Assembly (NCBI RefSeq): GCF_041320665.1
Contig: NZ_CP166730.1
Span: 3,100,001-3,164,000, forward strand
Source: Comamonas sp. GB3 AK4-5
Lineage (GTDB): Bacteria; Pseudomonadota; Gammaproteobacteria; Burkholderiales; Burkholderiaceae_C
Direction of reading: 5' to 3'
Length of the DNA: 64,000 nucleotides
Notes under the pieces: generated by a model
Seen by the model: only the letters and a program-made list of their open reading frames with translations
What the model was told of the DNA's origin: nothing
Database searches by the model: none
Part shown: one piece after another, positions 17,975 to 26,595 of the stretch
How positions within the stretch are numbered: the first letter of the stretch is position 1
Layout of the letters: every line of letters starts with the position of its first letter
Made by a program: the position numbers and the translations under genes

Positions 17975-19435
17975 ATGGCCAAGATTTTTATGGGCGTGCG
18001 CCTGCGCTCGCTGCGCCAGGAGCGCGGCATGACCCAGGTGGCGCTGGCCCAGGCCCTGGGCCTGTCACCCAGCTATTTGAACCAGCTGGAGCAGGACCAG
18101 CGCCCCTTCACCGTGTCGGTGCTGCTCAAGGTGCACCGCGTGCTGGGCGTGGACATCCAGCAGTTTTCCGAGGATGAAGAGGCCCGCCGCCTGGCCCAGT
18201 TGCGGGACGCCGTAGCCTCCCTGCCCGGCCTGCCCCCCGTGCCCCAGCCCGAGCTGCGCGAGCTGGCGGCCAAGCTGCCCCATCTGTCCCTGGTGCTGCT
18301 GACCCTGCACCAGCGCCACCAGGAAGACCAGCAGCGCCTGGAGGCCCTGCACGATCGCCTGCATGACCACCACGACACCGCCCTGCCCGGCGCCCGCAAC
18401 CTGGTGGATATGCCGCTGCGCCAGATGCCTTTTGAAGCCGTGCGCGACTTTGTCTTTGCCCACCGCAACTACTTTGACAGCCTGGACCGTGCCGCCGAGG
18501 CCATGGCCCAGCAGGCCCGTCAGCAGGGCGGTGGGCTGAGCGAGTGGCTGATCCAGCATTTGCGCAGCCGGCATGGCGTGCATGTGCTGCGCGTGGAAAC
18601 CGCGGCCAACGGCCAGGCCGCACCCAACCGCCATTTCGACGCCCACAGCCGCACGCTCTACCTGTCCAGCCATTTGCAGCCCGGCCAGCAGGCCTTTCAG
18701 CTGGGCACCCAGCTGGCCCTGCTGGAACTGGCCCCCCAGATCAATGCGCTACTGGACAGCACACGCTGGCAGGACGAGGCCACGCGCCGGCTGGCCCGCA
18801 TCGGCCTGGCCAACTACACGGCCGGCGCCCTGATGCTGCCCTATGGGCCGTTTTTGCAAACGGCAGAACAGCTGCGCTATGACCTGGACCTGCTGGCCCA
18901 GCATTTCGGCGTGGGCTTTGAGACGGTGTGCCACCGCCTTTCCACGCTGCAGCGCGCCGAGGCACCGGGCCTGCCGTTTTTCTTTATCCGGGTGGACCGG
19001 GCCGGCAACATCAGCAAGCGGCAATCGGCCACGCATTTCCACTTCTCCAAAACCGGTGGCACCTGCCCGCTGTGGAATGTGTACGAGGCCTTTGCCCAAC
19101 CCGGGCGCATCCTGCCCCAACTCGCCGCCATGCCCGACGGGCGCGTCTATCTGTGGATTGCCCGCTGCATCACCCACGATGGCCTGGGCTGGGGCGCACC
19201 CAGCAAGACCTTTTCCATCGGCCTGGGCTGCGATGTGCAACATGCCCAGCGCCTGGTGTATTCCAAGGGCCTGGACCTGCGCAGCCTGGACGCCGCCACC
19301 CCCATCGGCATGGGCTGCAAGGTCTGCGAGCGCGGCGCCTGCCCGCAGCGCGCCTTCCCCTTTGTGGGCAAGCCGCTGCATGTGAACGAGAACGAAAGCG
19401 GGTTTGTGCCGTATGGGGCGGCGGAGAAGCATTGA
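17975..19435 (+). CDS. ScfR/RamB-type short-chain acyl-CoA regulator (XRE plus DUF2083)
   Basis: A 486-residue regulator. Residues 7-65 are an XRE helix-turn-helix (VRLRSLRQERGMTQVALAQA, then LSPSYLNQLEQDQRP). The middle region with an ImmA/IrrE-like fold includes FQLGTQLALLELAPQI. The C-terminal DUF2083 domain ends with TPIGMGC and cysteines at 448, 451 and 456 (CKVCERGAC). In mycobacterial PrpR the equivalent cysteines hold a 4Fe-4S cluster and the protein senses propionyl-CoA or similar; that is family knowledge. It is divergent from acnD-prpF and probably activates or represses them from the TTTGCGAA-type sites in between. No gene symbol is given because PrpR would clash with the sigma-54 activator. 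Confidence 0.9.
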   Translation: MAKIFMGVRLRSLRQERGMTQVALAQALGLSPSYLNQLEQDQRPFTVSVLLKVHRVLGVDIQQFSEDEEARRLAQLRDAVASLPGLPPVPQPELRELAAKLPHLSLVLLTLHQRHQEDQQRLEALHDRLHDHHDTALPGARNLVDMPLRQMPFEAVRDFVFAHRNYFDSLDRAAEAMAQQARQQGGGLSEWLIQHLRSRHGVHVLRVETAANGQAAPNRHFDAHSRTLYLSSHLQPGQQAFQLGTQLALLELAPQINALLDSTRWQDEATRRLARIGLANYTAGALMLPYGPFLQTAEQLRYDLDLLAQHFGVGFETVCHRLSTLQRAEAPGLPFFFIRVDRAGNISKRQSATHFHFSKTGGTCPLWNVYEAFAQPGRILPQLAAMPDGRVYLWIARCITHDGLGWGAPSKTFSIGLGCDVQHAQRLVYSKGLDLRSLDAATPIGMGCKVCERGACPQRAFPFVGKPLHVNENESGFVPYGAAEKH

Positions 19436-19766
19436 GGGCGGGTTGGCAGCCTCCTTGCCACGCGCAGCCTACCGCCTCGCCGGATAGACCCGGCCTGCAC
19501 AAGCAGCTCCTGCTTCGGGAGCAAGCCAACCCCAGAGCATGTTCACTACCTCCTCGCAAGGCGGCATGGCGGCCGTCCCAGGACGCCCCGCGGCAATCCA
19601 TAACGGCAGCTTATGGATCTGCACCAGATTGCGACTCACTGCCTCCGCTGGACCTGCCTACAGTCATAGCCAAGCCCCAGGCACAAGCCCTTCGCCGCCC
19701 AGGTAGTGCACACCACATCCCGGCATGCGAAGCGCCTGCAGGCAATCGGCAACACAGAGACAGTCC
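19436..19766. other. Intergenic region with no recognised gene
   Basis: These 331 bases separate the ScfR-type regulator from the amidohydrolase gene. A small hairpin (GCTCC-TGCTTC-GGGAGC) lies near 19504-19520. It follows the regulator gene by about 70 bases and lacks a T-run. I see no other structure; the promoter for the amidohydrolase-TctC pair must lie here. Confidence 0.4.
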
Positions 19767-20636
19767 ATGACGCCCAACACCTCTCCCCCCTCTCTGGTGA
19801 TCGACAGCCACGCCCATGTTTTTCTCCAGAACATGCCCTTGGCCGCAACCCGCCGCCATGCCCCGGAATTCGATGCCACCCTGGAAGCGTATCTGGCACT
19901 GCTCGATCGCCATGCCGTCACCCATGGCGTGCTGGTGCAGCCGAGTTTTCTGGGCACGGACAACCGCTTCATGCTAGACGCCATGCGCCGCCATCCACAG
20001 CGGTTGCGCAGTGTCGTGATGCTGGACCCCACCACCGACGAAACGCAGTTGGCCGCACTGAATGCCCAAGGCGTGGTGGGCGTGCGCCTGAACCTGGTGG
20101 GCCTGCCGCTGCCCGATCTGAACCACGCCGAGTGGCAGACCTTTTTGTGCCGTCTCAAGGCCTTGGACTGGCACCTGGAGCTGCACCGTGGGGCCGCCGA
20201 CCTGATGCCCTTGCTGGATGCTGCCTTGCATACCGGCTGCCGCATCGTGGTGGACCACTTTGGCCGCCCGGACACCCAGCTCGCCCAGCATGACCCAGGC
20301 TTTGCCCAGTTGCTGCGGCGTGCCGCATCCGGTCGCATCTGGGTCAAGCTGTCCGCCGCCTACCGCAACGCACAAAGCGCACAACGCCCGGCCGCCGAGC
20401 GCACACCGGCCTTGCGGGAGAGCGATGCACAGGCAGCTCGCGCCTGCGCGCAGCAGTTGCTGGCGGCCTTCGGCCCCGAACGCCTGGTGTGGGGCAGCGA
20501 CTGGCCCCATACCCAGCACCAGGACCTGATCGACTACGGCAGCAGTCTGGCACTGCTGGCGGACTGGGTTCCCGACGCACAGCAGCGCAGCCTGATTCTG
20601 GGGAAAACGGCTGCCGAACTGTTCAAGATTTCCTGA
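19767..20636 (+). CDS. Amidohydrolase family protein (PDC-lactonase-like TIM barrel)
   Basis: A 289-residue metal-dependent hydrolase of the amidohydrolase 2 family (COG3618-like). The metal-binding start is VIDSHAHVF (residues 10-18). The barrel histidine and aspartate lie in VDHFGRPD and LVWGSDWPHTQHQD. Relatives hydrolyse lactones such as 2-pyrone-4,6-dicarboxylate or other cyclic esters, and the exact substrate is not visible. The ATG at 19767 is chosen from the family start; only a weak GAGA precedes it. The TctC receptor gene starts 26 bases downstream, so the two form an uptake-and-hydrolysis operon. Confidence 0.85.
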   Translation: MTPNTSPPSLVIDSHAHVFLQNMPLAATRRHAPEFDATLEAYLALLDRHAVTHGVLVQPSFLGTDNRFMLDAMRRHPQRLRSVVMLDPTTDETQLAALNAQGVVGVRLNLVGLPLPDLNHAEWQTFLCRLKALDWHLELHRGAADLMPLLDAALHTGCRIVVDHFGRPDTQLAQHDPGFAQLLRRAASGRIWVKLSAAYRNAQSAQRPAAERTPALRESDAQAARACAQQLLAAFGPERLVWGSDWPHTQHQDLIDYGSSLALLADWVPDAQQRSLILGKTAAELFKIS

Positions 20637-20661
20637 CACAACAACCCCAAGAGGAGACACC

Positions 20662-21639
20662 ATGCAACGACGTTCCATCGCACTTGCCGCCCTGACACTG
20701 GCCTTGGCACCACTGGCGCATGCCCAGGGTACTGCGGCCACCGCCTTCCCCGACAAGCCCGTGCGCCTGCTCGTGACCTACCCACCGGGAGGCACGGTGG
20801 ATGCCGTGGCCCGCATCGTCAGTCCCAAGCTCTCGCAGATCTGGGGCCAGCCGGTGGTGATCGAGAACCGTGCCGGTGGCGGCGGCCTCATCGGCGCCCA
20901 GGCCGTGTTGTCCTCGCGTGCGGACGGCTACACGCTGATGGTCGATGCCTCCAACCACGCCCAGAACCCCGCACTGAAAAAACGCATGCCTTTCGACACC
21001 GTCAAGGAGTTCGAGGCCCTGTCGCTGATGATCAAGGTGCCCAACATCCTGGTGGTGGCTCCCGGTTTTCCGCCGCGCACCGTCAAGGAGTTGATCAGCT
21101 ACGTCAACGCCAACCCCGGCAAGGTGGACTACGCCTCCTCCGGCAACGGCTCCTCACCCCATCTGGCAGCCGAGCTGTTCACGCTGAAGACCGGCATCAA
21201 GATGACCCATGTGGCCTACCGCGGCGGCGGCCCGGCCATGACCGATGTCATGGCCGGCACCGTCCCTGTGTTCTTCGCCAGCCTGGGCTCCTCGCTGCCT
21301 TTTTTGCAAAGCGGCCGCATGATTCCCTTGGCCACCGCCGGCCAGTCCCGCTCGGCCGTGCTGCCCCAGGTCCCCACCTTCGCCGAGGCCGGTGTGCCTG
21401 GCGTGCACATGTACGAGTGGAATGCAGTCTTCGCGCCCGCAGGCACACCGCCGGAGCTGGTGGCAAAGATCAGCAAGGACATTGCCACCGCCCTGAACGA
21501 CCGCGAGGTCAAGGCCCGGTTGATCGCCATGGGGGCCGAGGTGATCGGCTCCACCCCCAAGGAGCTGAACCAGTTCCGCAAGGACGAGATCAGCAGATGG
21601 ACTGCCCTGGGCAAGCAGGCCAATATCGCGTTGGACTGA
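20662..21639 (+). CDS. Bug/TctC family tripartite tricarboxylate receptor
   Basis: A 325-residue periplasmic receptor. It has a signal peptide ending near residue 22 (PLAHAQ) and the mature start FPDKPVRLLVTYPPGGTVDAVAR. Conserved YASSGNGSSPHLAAE and HVAYRGGGPAMTDVM follow. AGAGGAGAC ahead of the ATG fixes the start. It shares an operon with the amidohydrolase upstream, so the ligand is probably that enzyme's substrate. A convergent LysR gene follows. Confidence 0.92.
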   Translation: MQRRSIALAALTLALAPLAHAQGTAATAFPDKPVRLLVTYPPGGTVDAVARIVSPKLSQIWGQPVVIENRAGGGGLIGAQAVLSSRADGYTLMVDASNHAQNPALKKRMPFDTVKEFEALSLMIKVPNILVVAPGFPPRTVKELISYVNANPGKVDYASSGNGSSPHLAAELFTLKTGIKMTHVAYRGGGPAMTDVMAGTVPVFFASLGSSLPFLQSGRMIPLATAGQSRSAVLPQVPTFAEAGVPGVHMYEWNAVFAPAGTPPELVAKISKDIATALNDREVKARLIAMGAEVIGSTPKELNQFRKDEISRWTALGKQANIALD

Positions 21640-21712
21640 CCTGAGCCGCTTCGCGGCGTCCCCATCTGGGAGCGACGGCCTTTGCTGCGGGGCGGCCCTT
21701 GCTGGCCACCTC
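21640..21712 (+). repeat. Post-stop GC-rich intergenic repeat, copy B (short, diverged)
   Basis: Directly after the TctC stop codon the sequence reads CTGAGCCGCTTCGCGGCGTC. It then has GGGAGCGACGGC, GGGGCGGCCCTTGCTGGCC and CTCTGGC, the same ordered blocks as copies A and C but shorter. Confidence 0.6.
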
Positions 21713-21815
21713 TGGCGGAGGCCGCGCCAGTTTCATAGGCTGCCGACTATGCCCATCGCCCTGCAAGACCAAGCAGAAGTGGATGCCCCAGCGCTAATGC
21801 CCCGTACTTGCTGGG

Positions 21816-22733
21816 CTACAGCAGGCCGGCCAGTTGGCTGGCGATGGTGGGGCGGCCCGAAGCCTGCCAGAGCACACTGAGCTCGAAATGCGGCAGACGT
21901 TCACCGTCACGCAACGTGGCAAATTGCACGCCACGGTGCTGTAGCACCGTGGCGGACTGGGGCAACAGCGAGGCGCCTATGCCAGCAGCCACACAGGACA
22001 ACACCGTGAGCGTGCGATTGGCCTCCTGTACCACCCGCATTTCCAGCCCCATGCGCAAAAAAGCGGCAGCAATGGCCGCACGTAAGGAGGGAAGTTGCGA
22101 CTCCGGAAACCACACCAGCCCCAGACGCGCCACATCCGCCAGTGAAACCCTGCCATCCGGCTCCAGCGGATAGGCCGCCGGCAGCACCGCCATCAACCGG
22201 TCACGGCGCACCAGCTTTTGCCGCACTGCCCCCTGCACAGCCACCGGGGTATGCAGCATGGCCAGGTCGATATCACCCTGCCCCAAGGCATTCACCAAGT
22301 CGGCATTGCTCATCTCTGACAACACCACCTGCGTACCCCGAAACTCCGCATGCAGCAGCTTGAGCGCGGCCGGCAGTACCTCGTACACCGCATGGGTCAC
22401 AAAGCCCACACGCAAACGCCCGGTCTTGCCCTCTGCAATCGCCCTGGCATGCTGCGCAGCCGATGCGGCCATGGCCAGGCTGGCGCGTACATCATCGATC
22501 ACTGCCCGCCCGGCACTGCTCAGCACCGTGCCCCTGCGTGAGCGCTCGAAAAGACGCACACCCAGCTCTTGCTCCAGCCTGCGCATGGCCTGGCTCAGCG
22601 CAGGCTGGGCAATCCCCAAGTAGGAAGCCGCAGCCGTCATGCTGCCCTGGTCCGCCACGGCCAGCAGATAACGCATGCTGCGGGTATCGAAAGGGCCGGC
22701 ATGCAAGGGAGAAGAAGGTGAAGGCAAGACCAT
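21816..22733 (-). CDS. LysR family transcriptional regulator
   Basis: A 305-residue LysR-type regulator. Residues 15-75 are the helix-turn-helix (MRYLLAVADQGSMTAAASYL, then IAQPALSQAMRRLEQELGV). The effector domain (about 100-300) has the LRVGFVTHAVYEVLP opening and VAAGIGASLLP, common to this class. The start at 22733 has GGAGA 12 bases upstream. The gene is convergent with the amidohydrolase-TctC operon, which it may control, although the usual divergent arrangement is absent. Downstream of the HD gene by 100 bases on the same strand. Confidence 0.9.
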   Translation of the reverse strand: MVLPSPSSPLHAGPFDTRSMRYLLAVADQGSMTAAASYLGIAQPALSQAMRRLEQELGVRLFERSRRGTVLSSAGRAVIDDVRASLAMAASAAQHARAIAEGKTGRLRVGFVTHAVYEVLPAALKLLHAEFRGTQVVLSEMSNADLVNALGQGDIDLAMLHTPVAVQGAVRQKLVRRDRLMAVLPAAYPLEPDGRVSLADVARLGLVWFPESQLPSLRAAIAAAFLRMGLEMRVVQEANRTLTVLSCVAAGIGASLLPQSATVLQHRGVQFATLRDGERLPHFELSVLWQASGRPTIASQLAGLL

Positions 22734-22833
22734 GGCAAACGGGATCTCCAAAGCAGCGTTGCAATGCATGCCACGCATGGCAGACATACCGCCGTGGCAG
22801 CGGCCAGTGTGCCTCAGCCCAGCTCGCCTGCTC

Positions 22834-23427
22834 TCATGTCTTGGTGTGGGTGTCAGCCTTTTCCATGCGCTGGCGCGTGTCCGCATCCACCAGCTCCCGC
22901 AGCTGGGCAAACAGCGGTGCCGCATCGGTGTAGCGCTTGCCGTAGCCCAGGTTGAAGCCGTAGTCAAAATCCGGCGGATTGCGCCCCTGGTTGTGCTGAA
23001 GAATGGTCTCCAGCTTATCCAACGCCTTGACGGCCTGGGCCTCGGGGCTGGTGGCGTCTTCATACTCCTGCCACAGCGCCAGGATGGCAGCCTGGCCGCT
23101 GGCATCCAGGCTGCGGGTGAGCTGCTGCAGATCGCGCTTTTCCTGGGCGCTCTTGTCCGGGTGTTGGGCCTTGTGGATGGCGGGAATATCACCACCAATG
23201 GCCTCGCCCAGGTCGTGAATCACACACAATTTAAGCAGCTTGAGCATGTCCAGGCCCGCCAGCTCGCGCTCAAAAGCCATGGCCATCAGGCACAGCCGCC
23301 AGCTGTGTTCGGCCGTGCTTTCGGCACGCCCGCTCGAGGTGTGGGCGCTGCGCAGCACGCTTTTCAAGCGCTCGGCCTCGCGCAAAAATTCCAGGGTGCC
23401 GCAGAGATGGGAAGAAGACATGGTCAT
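22834..23427 (-). CDS. HD domain phosphohydrolase (YfbR/HDDC2-like)
   Basis: A 197-residue HD-fold enzyme. Metal ligands are the histidine in TAEHSWRLCLMA, the HD pair in CVIHDLGEAIGGD and the aspartate in VKALDKLETILQ. This matches the YfbR/HDDC2 5'-nucleotidase-type group that dephosphorylates deoxynucleoside monophosphates. Substrate is inferred from family only. ATGs at 23427 and 23421 are both possible and neither has a clear ribosome binding site. Confidence 0.82.
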   Translation of the reverse strand: MTMSSSHLCGTLEFLREAERLKSVLRSAHTSSGRAESTAEHSWRLCLMAMAFERELAGLDMLKLLKLCVIHDLGEAIGGDIPAIHKAQHPDKSAQEKRDLQQLTRSLDASGQAAILALWQEYEDATSPEAQAVKALDKLETILQHNQGRNPPDFDYGFNLGYGKRYTDAAPLFAQLRELVDADTRQRMEKADTHTKT

Positions 23428-23599
23428 TGTTTTTTCAACGGAAAAAGCCTGGCCCGCATGGCGCAAGTTGGCTGATTCACACAAGGCCCCGCGCACGCCC
23501 ACAAAGGGCCAACAGCTTCCAGCCTAACCAAGGGCCGCAGCCCGGGCAACGAATGAAATATTCGTGCCCCTCTCCTCACCTCAGCTCACCTTCGCCAGC

Positions 23600-24169
23600 T
23601 CAGACCAGGGCTTCGTTGCTCACCAGCAGGCCGGTACGGCCATCAGCCAGGCCTATGCGCTCCCAGAGCACGGTGCTGGGCAGTATGGGAATGTCGGCAT
23701 TGGCATTGCCGCTGGTGGCAAAGCGCACGGCCTGGCTGGGCTTGCCCTCGAACCAGCCCAGCGCTTGCAGCCGGCGCTCGGTGTCCAATATTTCCGGCGT
23801 GGCAAAGCCCTGCAGCGACCGCCCGAACCAGGCACTGGCATCGATACGCCATTCGGCCTGGCGCGCGGGCGAGAGCGTCAGCAAGGCCAACCTATGCTCG
23901 CTCACCAGGTGTACGGGAAAAGGCGCGCTTTCAATCAGGCGCCGCAAGCTGCTGTCCATGCCCAGGCTTTCATGCTGGGCCAGCATGGCCTCGATACGGA
24001 CCAGGGCCTGGGGAGAAGGCAGATGCACACCAGACTCCCAGCGCGACAACATGCCCTGGGAAACGCCCAGATCTGCCGCCAGACTGGCCTGCTTGATCTG
24101 CCGCAGCACGCGAAAGCGCCGCAGCCTACGGCCCAGCCCTTGTGCATCGCTTTGCAGTTCCATTCGCAT
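23600..24169 (-). CDS. XRE family regulator with PAS-like C-terminal domain
   Basis: A 189-residue protein. An N-terminal helix-turn-helix covers residues 12-66 (LGRRLRRFRVLRQIKQASLA, then LGVSQGMLSRWESGVHLP). The C-terminal part of about 110 residues resembles the PAS-like sensor half seen in some short XRE regulators (LLTLSPARQAEWRIDASAWFG). No neighbouring operon makes its target clear: it is a monocistronic gene between an HD gene and a tautomerase gene. Function beyond DNA binding is unknown. Confidence 0.75.
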   Translation of the reverse strand: MRMELQSDAQGLGRRLRRFRVLRQIKQASLAADLGVSQGMLSRWESGVHLPSPQALVRIEAMLAQHESLGMDSSLRRLIESAPFPVHLVSEHRLALLTLSPARQAEWRIDASAWFGRSLQGFATPEILDTERRLQALGWFEGKPSQAVRFATSGNANADIPILPSTVLWERIGLADGRTGLLVSNEALV

Positions 24170-24382
24170 ACCTTGTTCTGTTCACCCCGGAGGCCAAGGC
24201 AGGATAGCAAACCAGAGGGTGCTCTTGTCTGGCAAAGCACCATGCTTTACGCAACACCCCCTCCAACGTCAGCTTGTTTTCTGCACCCCGTCTCTCCTGG
24301 GTGAAGAGACTGCAGCATGACCCCACATTCATGCCGCAAGCTGTGCAACGCGCGCTATGCACCGCCCGGACCATCCTCCCCC

Positions 24383-24763
24383 TCAGGCATATTGCGCCTG
24401 GCCATGGCCCAGCGACCAGTTGGCCCGGTCCACCTCAACCAAGTTAATGAATACATCGGCCGGGCGTATGCCAGGGCTGTGGCCCAGCCGCTCCACGATC
24501 TGGCAGTACAAGGCCTTTTTCTGCGCCACGCTGCGGGTGTTGTTGGCGGTGATCTGGATCATCACCAGATCATCGCTGCGCTCCACTCCCAGATAAGACG
24601 CGCTGTAGCGGAAGTGGGCGGCATCGCACTCCGTCATGGTGGCGAACTGGTTGTCCGCTGGCACATCAAAGCATGTGTGCATGGCCTGGTGCAGGCTGTC
24701 AAAGATTGCCTGGCGATAGGCCTCTGTCTTGCCGGTGCGCAGGGTGATGTGGGTCAGTGGCAT
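24383..24763 (-). CDS. Tautomerase family protein
   Basis: A 126-residue protein of the 4-oxalocrotonate tautomerase/MIF superfamily. It starts MPLTHITLRTGKT, and after removal of Met the catalytic proline becomes residue 1. The second half (VMIQITANNTRSVAQKKALY, then GIRPADVFINLVEVDRANWS) matches the longer fused-monomer tautomerases. AGGAGT lies about eight bases before the ATG at 24763, which decides the start. It is divergent from a LysR gene, and an 18-bp inverted repeat lies between them, so it is probably that regulator's target. Confidence 0.85.
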   Translation of the reverse strand: MPLTHITLRTGKTEAYRQAIFDSLHQAMHTCFDVPADNQFATMTECDAAHFRYSASYLGVERSDDLVMIQITANNTRSVAQKKALYCQIVERLGHSPGIRPADVFINLVEVDRANWSLGHGQAQYA

Positions 24764-24802
24764 AGGGACTCCTTGGTAATGCAAACAGTCCGCATGCTAT
24801 GG

Positions 24803-24849
24803 ATTTCAAATATTTATCAAAAGCAATTTCATTGATAAACTTTTGAAAT
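24803..24849. promoter_or_regulatory. Long inverted repeat between tautomerase and LysR genes
   Basis: ATTTCAAATATTTATCAA (24803-24820) and TTGATAAACTTTTGAAAT (24832-24849) are inverted copies with two mismatches, around an 11-base spacer. The inner part is ATCAA-N11-TTGAT. The right arm ends inside the LysR start codon. Position and symmetry suit a LysR operator with autoregulation. Confidence 0.6.
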
Positions 24850-25705
24850 GACAAACCGCCCTTTGGACCTGGATGCCGTAGCCGCTTTTTTGCAGGTGGC
24901 GGAGCTGGGCAGCTTTACCCGCGCGGCAGAGACCATGCAAACCACGCAGGCAGCCGTGAGCCTCAAACTCAAGCGCCTGGAAGACCGGCTGGGCTGCCGG
25001 CTGCTGGAGCGCACGCCCCGCTATGTGGAGCTTTCACCCCAGGGCACAGCCTTTGTGGAGCATGCCCGCGCCCTGCTGGAGGCCAACCACCAGGCGCTGC
25101 GCGCCTTTGCCGGCGCCCGCCAGCGGCTGAGCATTGGCATCAGCGACCATGTGGCCGGGCCCGAGTTGCCGGCCTTGATCGCTCGCCTGAACGCGCACCA
25201 CCCCGAACTGCTGATCGTGGTGCGCATAGGCTCGTCCGGCGACCTATTGCAAAGCTATGACCGGCGCGAACTGGACGCCGCCATCGTGCGCCTGCACACG
25301 GGCCGCACCGACGGCGAGGTGCTGGCGGAAGAAGCATTTGGCTGGTTTGCGGCCCCACACTGGCAGCCCCACGCAGGTGAGCCCCTGCCCATCGCCACGC
25401 TGGCCGAGCCTTGCGGCGTGCGCCTGATGGCGGGCAAGCTGCTGGATACCGCCGGCATGTCCTGGGCCGAGGTGTTTGTGGGCGGCGGCGTGGCCTCCGT
25501 CAGCGCCGCCGTCATGGCGGGGCTGGGCATCGCGGCCCTGGCCCCGCGCATGCTGCCCCTGGGCGCTGTGGACGTGGGCGCCAAACTGGGCCTCCCCGCC
25601 CTGCCGCACCTGCCGGTGTTGCTCCATGGCCGCGCTCGCGATGCGCTGGCAAGCGCGGCCCTGGAGCAGTTGGCCGCTGCCTACCGCAGCGCCATCAGGC
25701 CGTAA
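24848..25705 (+). CDS. LysR family transcriptional regulator
   Basis: A 285-residue LysR-type regulator. The helix-turn-helix is at residues 6-65 (LDAVAAFLQVAELGSFTRAA, then TTQAAVSLKLKRLEDRLGC) and the effector domain spans about 90-280. It is divergent from the tautomerase gene. Its start codon lies within an inverted repeat, so it may repress its own translation or transcription start. Confidence 0.9.
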   Translation: MTNRPLDLDAVAAFLQVAELGSFTRAAETMQTTQAAVSLKLKRLEDRLGCRLLERTPRYVELSPQGTAFVEHARALLEANHQALRAFAGARQRLSIGISDHVAGPELPALIARLNAHHPELLIVVRIGSSGDLLQSYDRRELDAAIVRLHTGRTDGEVLAEEAFGWFAAPHWQPHAGEPLPIATLAEPCGVRLMAGKLLDTAGMSWAEVFVGGGVASVSAAVMAGLGIAALAPRMLPLGAVDVGAKLGLPALPHLPVLLHGRARDALASAALEQLAAAYRSAIRP

Positions 25706-25809
25706 TCAAGCAGTAATTGGGCAGTAAAACCGCCGCCAAGGCATAAGTGGCAAGCACAAGCAGCTATCAAAACCAAAGCCCTTTACCGCCTCTTGTGGAC
25801 GGCATCAGA

Positions 25810-26448
25810 TCAGGACCACAGCGCCCACCCCGACCAACCCGCCGCCAGCAAGCCCATGACCAGCAACATCAACAAGGACAGCAGCGCCAGCAGCCTTTGG
25901 TGGCGCTGCACGCGCGGGTGCTGGGCTGCAGCGATATAGCCGCCCAGAATCAACAAGTCCAGCCCCACCCAGATGGCGGCCAGCAGACCCAGCCGCGCCA
26001 TCGGGTTATCAGCGCCATGCAAAAACTGCGGGAACAGCGCAGCAAAAAACAGAATGTCTTTGGGGTTGGCCACCGCCACCAGAAAGCCACGGCGCCAGCC
26101 ACCCAGGCCAGCGGGTTTGGCGGCGCCCACCGCCGTGCTGTCGGCATTTTTGTGGAACTGCCCGGCCCAGTCCCGCAGGCCGCTGCCCGCCAGCACGATC
26201 AAAAAACCGCTGCCCGCCAAGCCCAGCCAGGCCAGAGCCTCGGGCCGCAGCACCAGCAAGCCACCCACGGCCAGCGCCGCCAGGGCCATCAACACCAAGG
26301 CTCCGCTGCTGGTGCCCAGCGCCGTGCGCCAGGCCACGCCCCGGCCCTGCTGCAGCGCCACCTGGGTGACATAGGCCACTACAGGGCCCGGGGTGGCGAT
26401 CAGCAAAACAATGGACAGCACATAGGACAGCAGCAAGGCAAAGGACAT
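25810..26448 (-). CDS. LysE family amino-acid/small-molecule exporter
   Basis: A 212-residue inner-membrane protein with six hydrophobic segments. The family N-terminal pattern is ATPGPVVAYVTQVALQQGRG, followed by GTSSGALV, and NPKDILFFAALFPQF in the middle. LysE/RhtB proteins export amino acids or their derivatives. The ATG at 26448 is preferred over an upstream TTG at 26460. It is divergent from the GcvA-like LysR gene at 26596, which probably regulates it, as in lysE-lysG and rhtB-type pairs. Confidence 0.88.
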   Translation of the reverse strand: MSFALLLSYVLSIVLLIATPGPVVAYVTQVALQQGRGVAWRTALGTSSGALVLMALAALAVGGLLVLRPEALAWLGLAGSGFLIVLAGSGLRDWAGQFHKNADSTAVGAAKPAGLGGWRRGFLVAVANPKDILFFAALFPQFLHGADNPMARLGLLAAIWVGLDLLILGGYIAAAQHPRVQRHQRLLALLSLLMLLVMGLLAAGWSGWALWS

Positions 26449-26531
26449 GGTGGGCAGCAAAGCGAAACAATGAAACGGCCCGGATTCTGCTGCGCCTCAC
26501 ACGCCAGGCAAAACGCAAATAAGGTATCTAT

Positions 26532-26552
26532 ACTGTGAGTTTTACGCACAGT
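26532..26552. promoter_or_regulatory. Dyad between LysE and LysR genes
   Basis: ACTGTG-N9-CACAGT (26532-26537 and 26547-26552) is a perfect six-base inverted repeat in the divergent region. A LysR operator is likely from position; there is no further support. Confidence 0.45.
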
Positions 26553-26595
26553 AAAAACGTTCTTCGCAGCCCGCCGCTGCCCAGGCTTTTGCTTT

